In this document: positions 6,148-12,846 of the stretch, one piece after another
How the letters are laid out: each line of letters opens with the position of its first letter
Position numbering within the stretch: position 1 is the stretch's first letter
NCBI GenBank assembly: GCA_904420055.1
Contig: CAJFTV010000080.1
Coordinates: 1-13,775 of the forward strand
Source: Candidatus Alloscillospira gallinarum
Lineage (GTDB): Bacteria > Bacillota > Clostridia > Oscillospirales > Oscillospiraceae
Direction of reading: 5' to 3'
Length of the DNA: 13,775 nt
The notes under the pieces: generated by a model
Databases searched by the model: none
Seen by the model: only the letters and a program-made list of their open reading frames with translations
Told to the model about the DNA's origin: nothing
Translations under genes and position numbers: made by a program

Positions 6148-7158
6148 TTAAATTGCGCCGTCGGCTTTTGCCATGTGCTCAACAAGCTCAAGGCACTTGC
6201 AGCTGTAACCCCACTCGTTGTCGTACCAGGCGACTACTTTCACAAATGTGTCAGTGAGAGCTATGCCCGCCTTGGCGTCAAATATGGAGATGTGGGGGTC
6301 ATGGATAAAATCAGAGGATACAACCATGTCCTCTGTGTAGTCCAGAATACCGCGGAGGCTGGTCTCGGAAGCCTTTTTCATCGCGGCGCATATGTCTGCA
6401 TAGGAAGCCGGATTTTTCAGGTTTACAGTGAGGTCCACAACGGAGACATCTACGGTAGGCACACGCATGGACATACCGGTGAGCTTTCCGGCAAGCTCCG
6501 GAATTACCTTACCGACTGCCTTGGCCGCGCCGGTGGAGGAAGGGATAATGTTGTAGGAGGCCGCCCTGCCGCCGCGCCAGTCCTTCAGAGACTTTGCGTC
6601 TACGGTGTTCTGTGTGGCAGTAATGGAGTGGACGGTGGTCATAAGTCCTGTCTCAATCCCGAAGCTGTCATTTAAGACCTTGGCAACAGGGGCCAGGCAG
6701 TTTGTTGTGCAGGAGGCGTTTGACACAATTGTCATGGAGGGGTCGTATTTGTCCAGGTTTACGCCGCACACGAACATGGGCGCGTCGTCAGAGGGGGCGC
6801 TTATTATAACCTTTTTCGCACCGGAGTCAATATGGGCCTGGCACTTTTCAATTGTTTTAAATTTGCCGGTGGCCTCAACGAGGTACTCAACACCGTATTT
6901 GCCCCAGTCGAGATTTTTGGGGTCGCGGTCGCACATTACGGGAATTTCCTTGCCGTTAATGGTAATACTGTTTTCAGTGCAGGACATTTCCGCGTCCCAC
7001 CGGCCGTGTATGGTGTCATATTTCAGCATGTACAGCATATAGTCTGTTGGGTAAGTGGAATTTATGGCGCGAATGTCTATATCAGGGTAATCAAAGCTTG
7101 CCCGGAGGACAAGTCTGCCGATTCTTCCGAATCCGCTTATGCCTGTTTTAATACTCAT
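6148..7158 (-). CDS. gap: Type I glyceraldehyde-3-phosphate dehydrogenase, GapB-like cofactor loop
   Basis: A 336-residue cytoplasmic enzyme oxidising glyceraldehyde-3-phosphate to 1,3-bisphosphoglycerate, or the reverse. The dinucleotide motif is GFGRIG (9-14). The catalytic pair is Cys150 in SNASCTTN and His177. HGRWD, KDWRGGRAA, IPSSTGAAKA and WYDNEWGY are all present. The residue that normally binds the adenosine ribose of NAD (Asp in the AINDL/VNDP motif) is Ser34 in AINSTY. Loop length matches what I recall of Bacillus GapB (AINASY). The downstream GPS motif near 187-190 reads A-K-S, losing the proline. Both changes point to NADP(H) use. The start at 7158 has GGAGG at 7167-7171 with an 8-bp spacer; the five extra residues upstream are not needed. 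The gene is monocistronic, with its own terminator and a leader carrying an inverted repeat. Confidence 0.93.
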   Translation of the reverse strand: MSIKTGISGFGRIGRLVLRASFDYPDIDIRAINSTYPTDYMLYMLKYDTIHGRWDAEMSCTENSITINGKEIPVMCDRDPKNLDWGKYGVEYLVEATGKFKTIEKCQAHIDSGAKKVIISAPSDDAPMFVCGVNLDKYDPSMTIVSNASCTTNCLAPVAKVLNDSFGIETGLMTTVHSITATQNTVDAKSLKDWRGGRAASYNIIPSSTGAAKAVGKVIPELAGKLTGMSMRVPTVDVSVVDLTVNLKNPASYADICAAMKKASETSLRGILDYTEDMVVSSDFIHDPHISIFDAKAGIALTDTFVKVVAWYDNEWGYSCKCLELVEHMAKADGAI

Positions 7159-7196
7159 GGGTAAAACCTCCATAAATTTTATATAGTGTTTTAGCT

Positions 7197-7221
7197 GATA
7201 ATAAGCTCAGAGCTGATTATC
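7197..7221. promoter_or_regulatory. Inverted repeat in the GAPDH leader (operator or 5' hairpin)
   Basis: GATAATAAGCTC (7197-7208) and GAGCTGATTATC (7210-7221) are reverse complements with one mismatch around a single base. The same region also contains a direct repeat AGCTGATAAT/AGCTGATTAT (7193-7202, 7211-7220). It lies just downstream of the putative -10 box on the minus strand. It could be a repressor site over the transcription start or a 5' hairpin in the mRNA. Confidence 0.5.
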
Positions 7222-7229
7222 CCGATACC

Positions 7230-7235
7230 AGTATA
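7230..7235 (-). promoter_or_regulatory. Possible -10 box of the GAPDH gene
   Basis: The minus strand reads TATACT about 70 bp upstream of the GAPDH start. No good -35 lies at 16-18 bp. A CTGACA (7261-7266) is 25 bp away, too far for a standard promoter. The assignment is tentative and an activator may be needed. Confidence 0.3.
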
Positions 7236-7301
7236 CTCTATTTCCATATAAAATAAAAGGTGTCAGCTTAAATACTTCTTAATTTTCTATTTATTTTGAC
7301 A

Positions 7302-7339
7302 AAAATTGTAATTATCTATTGTAGCAAAATTACAATTTT
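7302..7339. promoter_or_regulatory. Inverted repeat and ATTGTA half-site array upstream of the kinase-like gene
   Basis: AAAATTGTAATT (7302-7313) and AATTACAATTTT (7328-7339) are exact reverse complements 14 bp apart. Between them a further ATTGTA occurs, so half-sites begin at 7305, 7318 and (inverted, TACAAT) 7331, each 13 bp apart. The sequence is AT-rich, which raises the chance of coincidence, but the equal spacing is notable. Confidence 0.4.
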
Positions 7340-7347
7340 GATATTAT
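7319..7347 (+). promoter_or_regulatory. Possible promoter of the kinase-like gene and downstream operon
   Basis: TTGTAG (7319-7324) and TATTAT (7342-7347) are 17 bp apart, about 40 bp before the ATG at 7386. The -35 is only a half match. A better TTGACA at 7296-7301 has no good -10 at the right distance, except a TATTGT 15 bp on. The half-site array overlaps this promoter. Confidence 0.35.
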
Positions 7348-7385
7348 TAATAGTGGGTTAAAGCACTTAGTTTTGGGTGAAAGAT

Positions 7386-8459
7386 ATGAGAAAAATTGAA
7401 AAAGAGCTGTTTGGCGTCTTCGACTTTTGCCGCGATGCGGTGATATGTCTGAGAGACGGCAAAATCGTGTACCGCAACAGCCGGGCTCTGGCGCTTTTTC
7501 CGGAAATTGACGGGAAGAGCCCGCGGGAGCTTCTCCCAGAGCTCATTTTGGAGTACGACGGGGAAAAATTTCTCGGCTCGGTACACGTGGGAGAGCGGGA
7601 TATTAACGTAGTGGTATCTGTCAACGGCCAGTACAGAGTTGTGTACTTTATAAGCGGTGCGGCAGCGGAGAGCGGCGCAGACAAAATTGCCGACGCCGTG
7701 GGTGTGAAGCTCAGTGACAACATTGCTGTTCTAAAAATATGCTCTGATATTTTGGGACCGTATATTGAAAACAACGGCGATGACAAAATGGTCCGCTATA
7801 ACAGAATAGTGATAAAGGCGGTTTACACTCTCCAGAGGATAATCGGCAACGTAATGTACCTGCGCACAGCGGAGCGGGAGAAGATGAACCCGGTTTATGC
7901 CGACATGGTGTCTGTCTTGAGGGACGTTGTGGACACGACATGTGCAATTTTAAAGGGGGACGGACCCCGGATAACATTTGAATCCGACACTAAAGAGGTG
8001 TTTTCATACGCAGACCGGGACAAGATAGAGTACGCTGTCATGCAGCTTCTGTCCAACAGCCTGAAATATACTCCGGCGGAGGGGAAAATTGAGGTAAAGC
8101 TGCGGCTTGCAGGTGACAAAATAATGATATCCGTCACAGACAACGGCAGGGGAATTCCCGATGACGTAATGGTAAATCTGTGGTCGGTAGGCAGTGTAAG
8201 CACGTCTGACGGCGCGGCCGGCGCAGGCCTTGGCTTTGCCATAGTGCAGAGTATAGCGAGGCTTCACGGAGGCGGCGCGGTAATTGAGAGCCTGCCGGAG
8301 AAGGGAACTTCAGTGACTGTATCAATACCCGTTAAAAAGCTGCCCTATGACTGCTTCAGCGACAGCGACATGCGCTATGACAGCGGCATGAGCCGGTATC
8401 TGATACAGTATGCCGATGTGCTTCCGGCGGAGCGCTTCACGGAAAAATATATGGACTGA
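7386..8459 (+). CDS. PAS-like/HATPase protein resembling a histidine kinase but lacking the phosphoacceptor His
   Basis: A 357-residue soluble protein with no membrane segment. Residues 5-90 look like a PAS-type sensor (FDFCRDAVICLRDGKIVYRN). Residues 100-165 are two helices in the place of a DHp domain. Residues 205-316 are a HATPase_c domain with the N-box LLSNSLKY (Asn224), D252-N-G-R-G-I and the glycine lid GAGLGFAIV. The only histidines in the whole protein are His67 (sensor part) and His294 (ATPase part). The first DHp-like helix reads VGVKLSDNIAVLKICSDIL, with no His where HELRTPL would be. It cannot be an ordinary autophosphorylating kinase. ATG 7386 is preferred over GTG 7377 because of a weak GGTGA 5 bp upstream. 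No response regulator is nearby. It heads a five-gene codirectional run. Confidence 0.8.
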   Translation: MRKIEKELFGVFDFCRDAVICLRDGKIVYRNSRALALFPEIDGKSPRELLPELILEYDGEKFLGSVHVGERDINVVVSVNGQYRVVYFISGAAAESGADKIADAVGVKLSDNIAVLKICSDILGPYIENNGDDKMVRYNRIVIKAVYTLQRIIGNVMYLRTAEREKMNPVYADMVSVLRDVVDTTCAILKGDGPRITFESDTKEVFSYADRDKIEYAVMQLLSNSLKYTPAEGKIEVKLRLAGDKIMISVTDNGRGIPDDVMVNLWSVGSVSTSDGAAGAGLGFAIVQSIARLHGGGAVIESLPEKGTSVTVSIPVKKLPYDCFSDSDMRYDSGMSRYLIQYADVLPAERFTEKYMD

Positions 8460-8476
8460 AAACGAAGGTTTGAAAG

Positions 8477-9736
8477 ATGAAAAAGCTTGGAATTTATATT
8501 CACCTGCCGTTTTGCGAGATGAAATGCGCTTACTGCGACTTTTATTCAGTGGCCGGCAAGTCGAAGTTCATGCAGCGCTATCAAAAAGCGCTGCTGCACC
8601 ACATAAAGGAGGCCGCGCCCCAGCTTGGCGGATATTATATTGATACCGTTTACTTTGGCGGAGGCACTCCGAGCTTCTACGGGGCCGAGCGGCTTATTGA
8701 GCTGTTTGACGCACTGAAAAAATACGGAAATGTACTTCTGGACAGCGAGGTGACGCTGGAGGCAAATCCGGACAGTATAAAAAAAGATGACCTTGTAAAG
8801 CTCAGGCGCGCCGGGTTCAACAGAATTTCCATAGGTGTTCAGTCGGCAAACGACGACATGCTGAAAACTTTAGGGCGGCTTCACAATTTTGCCTCGGCAC
8901 AGGAAGCGGTAAAAAACGCATCCCTTGCGGGATTTAAGAATATCAGCATTGACCTGATGTACGGGCTGCCGTCGCAGTCGAAAGAGGACTGGGCGAGCAC
9001 GCTGACAAAGGCGATAATGCTAAAGCCGGACCACATATCGTGCTATGGCCTGAAGCTGGCGGAGGGCACGGAGCTCTACTCGTTTAAGGACACGCCATTT
9101 ATGCCGGACGACGATACACAGGCGGATATGTACCTGTACGCTGTGGAAACTCTGGCGCGCCACGGTTACAGGCAGTATGAAATTTCAAATTTCGCAAAAA
9201 AAGGGTATGAATCGCTACATAATTTAAAATACTGGAATTGTGAGGAATACATGAGCTTTGGCGCGTCCGCCCACTCCTATGTTGGCGGCCTCAGGTACAG
9301 CTATGTGTCAGACCTTGAACTCTACATCAAAAATGTGATAAGCGGCGAGGAAATTGTCGACAGCCGGGAAAAAATAGGGCAGAGAGAGCGGGCCAGCGAA
9401 TACCTAATGCTGGGCCTGCGCACCTCAAGGGGTATATCAAGCGAGGAATACAGGGAGATATATCCCGCAAGTTTTTCAAAGGTTGAGGAAAAGCTGAAAA
9501 TATGCGAGCGCCAGGGCTGGGCGGTGCACAACGCCGGGCGGTGGAGCTTTACCCCGCAGGGGTTTCTGCTGTCGAATATTCTCATAGCCCAGGTGCTGGA
9601 CGCCCAGACGCAGCTATATGCCGAGACGGCGATGCCCTGGAATAAGGACACAGAGGCTGACGCGGAGCAGATGTCGTTTTTGGACAGCGATATTCAAACT
9701 GACACACTGAGTTTTGTACAGCATTTTGACAACTGA
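8477..9736 (+). CDS. hemW: HemW-type radical SAM protein (coproporphyrinogen III oxidase-like)
   Basis: A 419-residue protein whose N-terminus IYIHLPFCEMKCAYCDF carries the CX3CX2C cluster (Cys13, Cys17, Cys20) for the 4Fe-4S centre. GGGTPS follows near residue 61, then EANPDS, RISIGVQS and DLMYGLPSQ, and the HemW C-terminal domain (YWNCEEYMSFGASAHSY onward). HemW proteins are now regarded mainly as haem-binding or haem-insertion factors rather than true HemN oxidases. That distinction rests on family knowledge. The normal HemW end (GFLLSNILIAQVL) is reached near residue 376. About 40 acidic, unstructured-looking residues follow, an unusual tail. AAGG at 8465-8468 gives a good start. It lies 17 bp after the kinase-like gene and is not beside lepA or hrcA, its frequent neighbours in Firmicutes. 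Confidence 0.92.
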   Translation: MKKLGIYIHLPFCEMKCAYCDFYSVAGKSKFMQRYQKALLHHIKEAAPQLGGYYIDTVYFGGGTPSFYGAERLIELFDALKKYGNVLLDSEVTLEANPDSIKKDDLVKLRRAGFNRISIGVQSANDDMLKTLGRLHNFASAQEAVKNASLAGFKNISIDLMYGLPSQSKEDWASTLTKAIMLKPDHISCYGLKLAEGTELYSFKDTPFMPDDDTQADMYLYAVETLARHGYRQYEISNFAKKGYESLHNLKYWNCEEYMSFGASAHSYVGGLRYSYVSDLELYIKNVISGEEIVDSREKIGQRERASEYLMLGLRTSRGISSEEYREIYPASFSKVEEKLKICERQGWAVHNAGRWSFTPQGFLLSNILIAQVLDAQTQLYAETAMPWNKDTEADAEQMSFLDSDIQTDTLSFVQHFDN

Positions 9737-9762
9737 TTTTTACACACAGCAAATGAAGGGAC

Positions 9763-11511
9763 GTGGAGAAAATAAAATCATTTCCTAAGAAAGCAGGAGA
9801 GAAGGGCGAGGGCGGAAAAAAGCTCTCAAGAGGGAAGCTGGCCGCAATTATTTCCGGTTCGGCAGTTATGGTGATAATTATTGCGCTGGTTATATGTGCG
9901 GCGCTTGTAAATAATGTAAAGACGGTATACCCCGGCGTGTATTTTAACGGCGTTTCCCTGTCCGGCATGACAAGGGACGAGGTGGCGTCTCAGCTTAAAA
10001 ACAGCGGATATGGCGCGGGGACTATAAAGGCGGAGGTGGAATTTCCAGACGGCAGTGTAATATCTGTAGAGGGAAAGGACATCGGAATCACGGACGATGC
10101 GGAAAAAATGGCCGACCTTGCCGTGGAATACGGAAAGGACAGGGGATTTGTTGGGAACTTTCTGACATATGCCAAGGGGCTGTTTTCCAAGACCTCCCTT
10201 CAGGAAGCTGTTTATGAGGGAGCGGACATGTCTGCTGTACAGGCAAAGACAAAGAGCGCGGTAGATGAGTTTAACAAAAAGATGTCCGGCGGAGGATATG
10301 AGATAAAGGAAGATAAGCTTGTAATAATAAAGGGTGCGGGCAGTGTACAAGCTGACACCGGTGAGGTTGAAAAGCTGCTGGATGAGGCCATTTATGAGTC
10401 TGTATCAAATCTTTCACCGGTGAAAAAGGAGTATACTGTTAAGGGCGGCGAGGCCAAGGAGGACATTGACGCCATATATAAAAACGTGCACGCCGAGGCG
10501 GCAAACGCCGTATATAACCCGGATACAAAAGAGGTGACGCCAAGCGTCACCGGATACGACTTTGATGTTGCGGCGGCAAAGCAGAAGTATGACGCGGCCC
10601 AAATGGGTGAGGAAGTTGTCATTGACCTTAAGGTAACGCAGCCTTTTGTGTCGGGACAGAGCACGGAGGAAGTGCTTTTTAAGGACGTGCTGTATACCAT
10701 TGATACGCCTATTCAGGACGGATATCCCAGCAAAATACACAATATATCTCTGGCGTGCCAGGCGGTGAACGGCAAGATAGTAGAGCCGGGGGCGCTTTTA
10801 TCATTTAACGACTCCACAGGGCCCATTACCTATGCGGCGGGATATCAGGAGGGAACGGCGTATGTCGGCGGAGAGGTTGTGCCCTCTGTGGGCGGCGGCG
10901 TTTGCCAGGTGTCGTCAACACTGTACTGCTGTGCCCTTTACACCGATATGGAGATAGTCGAGCGGTACAACCATATGTTTACAGTGGGATACCTGCCACT
11001 GGGAATTGATGCCACAATTTACTGGGACAGTCTGGACTTCGTTTTCAGGAACAACAAGGAATTTCCCATAAAAGTGGAGGCGTATGTTGTTGACGACGCA
11101 TATGTGCGCATGACGTTTTACGGCACAAAGACCGATGACACATATGTAGAGGTGTACTCTGAGACTATAAGCACTACGCCATACGGCAGAGTGGAAAAGG
11201 AGGACCCCAGTATACCGGCAGGCACCTCAAAGGTGGAGAGCTATGGATTTGTGGGGTATGTTGTTGACACGTACAAGACGATTTACAACGGTGACGGTAC
11301 GGTCATTGAGACGGAGTATGTGGGCAGAAGCGAGTATTCCTCAAAAGACACGGTTGTACTGGTGCCGGTAAAGCAGAGCACGACGGCAGCAACCCCAGAG
11401 CCGGACCCTGCCACTGAGCAGGAAGAGCCGGCTCCGGAGGAAAAACCTGACGCCGGGGAGACGCCCTCTTCCGGCGGCGAGGCAGGAGAGGGGAACAGCG
11501 AAAGCGTGTGA
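9763..11511 (+). CDS. Membrane-anchored VanW-family protein with G5-like domain
   Basis: A 582-residue envelope protein. A lysine-rich cytoplasmic start (1-25) is followed by one membrane segment (about 26-50) and then an extracytoplasmic part. Residues 55-310 resemble repeated peptidoglycan-binding-4-type modules (YPGVYFNGVSLSGMTRDEV). Residues about 315-450 are the VanW domain, with the core GGGVCQVSST (377-386, Cys381) and PLGIDATIYWDSLDFVFRN. Residues about 460-530 resemble a G5 domain. The tail is Pro/Glu/Gly-rich and disordered. VanW is named from vancomycin clusters, but the domain is common in Clostridia and does not imply resistance; a cell-wall role is likely. A TGA at 9754-9756 leaves GTG 9763 as the only upstream start, with AAGG just 3 bp before it, unusually close. 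It lies 26 bp after hemW and 38 bp before metY. Confidence 0.88.
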   Translation: MEKIKSFPKKAGEKGEGGKKLSRGKLAAIISGSAVMVIIIALVICAALVNNVKTVYPGVYFNGVSLSGMTRDEVASQLKNSGYGAGTIKAEVEFPDGSVISVEGKDIGITDDAEKMADLAVEYGKDRGFVGNFLTYAKGLFSKTSLQEAVYEGADMSAVQAKTKSAVDEFNKKMSGGGYEIKEDKLVIIKGAGSVQADTGEVEKLLDEAIYESVSNLSPVKKEYTVKGGEAKEDIDAIYKNVHAEAANAVYNPDTKEVTPSVTGYDFDVAAAKQKYDAAQMGEEVVIDLKVTQPFVSGQSTEEVLFKDVLYTIDTPIQDGYPSKIHNISLACQAVNGKIVEPGALLSFNDSTGPITYAAGYQEGTAYVGGEVVPSVGGGVCQVSSTLYCCALYTDMEIVERYNHMFTVGYLPLGIDATIYWDSLDFVFRNNKEFPIKVEAYVVDDAYVRMTFYGTKTDDTYVEVYSETISTTPYGRVEKEDPSIPAGTSKVESYGFVGYVVDTYKTIYNGDGTVIETEYVGRSEYSSKDTVVLVPVKQSTTAATPEPDPATEQEEPAPEEKPDAGETPSSGGEAGEGNSESV

Positions 11512-11549
11512 TAAAAATTTCCCGCCGGGAATTACAATAAGGAGGAGCC

Positions 11550-12830
11550 ATGGAGATAGAGACAAAATGCATACAATCCGGGTATAATCCCGGAAACGGA
11601 GAACCAAGACAAATACCAATAGTACAGAGCACGACATTTAAATACAATTCCGGTACTGATATGGCAAAGCTCTTTGACCTGGAGGCAGAGGGGTACTTTT
11701 ATTCCCGGCTGCAAAACCCCACGAATGATGCGGTTGCGGCTAAAATTGCCGCTCTTGAGGGGGGGAGTGCGGCAATACTCACGTCCTCTGGAATGGCGGC
11801 GGTGTTTTTCGCCCTTTTCAACATCTGTTCCTGCGGCGACCACATAGTGTCGTCCTCCACAATTTACGGGGGCAGCTATAACCTCATGTCAGTTACAATG
11901 AAGCGCATGGGGATTGAGTGTACGTTTATTGACCCGGACTGTACTCCGGAGGAATTGGAGCAGGCGTTCAGACCAAATACCAAAGCGGTATACGGCGAGA
12001 CAATTGCAAACCCGGCGCTGAATGTCCTGGATATAGAAAAATTTGCCGCTGCCGCCCACAGGCATGGCGTGCCGCTTATTGTGGACAACACATTTGCAAC
12101 GCCGGTAAACTGCCGTCCCTTTGAGTGGGGTGCGGACATTGTTGTGCACTCCACTTCCAAATATATGGACGGCCACGGCGCGGTACTGGGCGGCGCGGTT
12201 GTGGACAGCGGAAAATTTGACTGGACAAAAAACGCCGAAAAATTCCCGGGTCTCACGACCCCGGACGAGAGCTATCACGGAATTGTGTACGCAGACCGTT
12301 TCGGGCTGGAGGGGGCCTACATAACAAAGCTCAGCGCCCAGCTTATGCGTGATTTTGGCAGTACGCCCTCTCCGTATAACAGCTATATATTGAACTTAGG
12401 ACTTGAGAGCCTGCCTGTGAGAATGGCCCGTCACTGTGAAAACGCACTGAAGATTGCGGAGTTTTTGTCGGAACACGATAAAATATCCTGGGTCAAGTAC
12501 TGCGGACTGCCGGGCGACAAATACTATGCACTGGGACAGAAGTACATGCCGGGCGGCTCCTGCGGAGTTATATCATTTGGCGTCCGGGGAGGCAGGGAGA
12601 ATGCCGAGCGGTTCATGCAGGGACTTAAAGTCGCATCTATTGAAACCCACGTGGCGGACGCAAGGACGTGCTGCCTGCACCCGGCAAGCACAACCCACCG
12701 CCAGATGAACGACGAAGAGCTGATACGCGCCGGAGTTCCGGGAGACCTTGTGCGGTACTCCTGCGGACTTGAGAATGCCAAAGACCTTATAGAGGACATT
12801 GATGCGGCTCTGGCAGCCCTGGATATTTAA
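11550..12830 (+). CDS. metY: O-acetylhomoserine sulfhydrylase (PLP-dependent)
   Basis: A 426-residue member of the Cys/Met-metabolism PLP enzyme family, converting O-acetylhomoserine and sulfide to homocysteine. Visible landmarks are YSRLQNPTND (51-60, phosphate-binding Tyr/Arg), SSGM (79-82, cofactor loop), ETIANP (150-155), VDNTFATP with Asp179, and the Schiff-base lysine Lys204 in HSTSKYMDGHG. The full-length C-terminal domain ends with SCGLENAKDLIEDI. The length of about 425 fits MetY rather than the shorter cystathionine gamma-synthase group (about 380-400). AGGAGG at 11540-11545 supports the start. The 38-bp space before it is too short for a SAM riboswitch. metA follows 16 bp downstream, and its acetyl-CoA signature supports O-acetylhomoserine as the substrate. 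Confidence 0.93.
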   Translation: MEIETKCIQSGYNPGNGEPRQIPIVQSTTFKYNSGTDMAKLFDLEAEGYFYSRLQNPTNDAVAAKIAALEGGSAAILTSSGMAAVFFALFNICSCGDHIVSSSTIYGGSYNLMSVTMKRMGIECTFIDPDCTPEELEQAFRPNTKAVYGETIANPALNVLDIEKFAAAAHRHGVPLIVDNTFATPVNCRPFEWGADIVVHSTSKYMDGHGAVLGGAVVDSGKFDWTKNAEKFPGLTTPDESYHGIVYADRFGLEGAYITKLSAQLMRDFGSTPSPYNSYILNLGLESLPVRMARHCENALKIAEFLSEHDKISWVKYCGLPGDKYYALGQKYMPGGSCGVISFGVRGGRENAERFMQGLKVASIETHVADARTCCLHPASTTHRQMNDEELIRAGVPGDLVRYSCGLENAKDLIEDIDAALAALDI

Positions 12831-12846
12831 GAGGTGAGAAAGTTCT

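Noticed and set aside
6082..6675. Long plus-strand open frame opposite the GAPDH gene
   Set aside because: It is antisense to a fully recognisable GAPDH, starts in the terminator region without a ribosome binding site, and has no recognisable protein features.
9763..11511. Vancomycin-resistance gene interpretation of the VanW protein
   Set aside because: No vanHAX-type genes or VanRS pair are present, and VanW-domain proteins are common in Clostridia without resistance.
11519..11531. TTCCCG-C-CGGGAA palindrome as a terminator between the VanW gene and metY
   Set aside because: The stem is only 6 bp with a single-base centre and is not followed by a T run, so it is not an intrinsic terminator.
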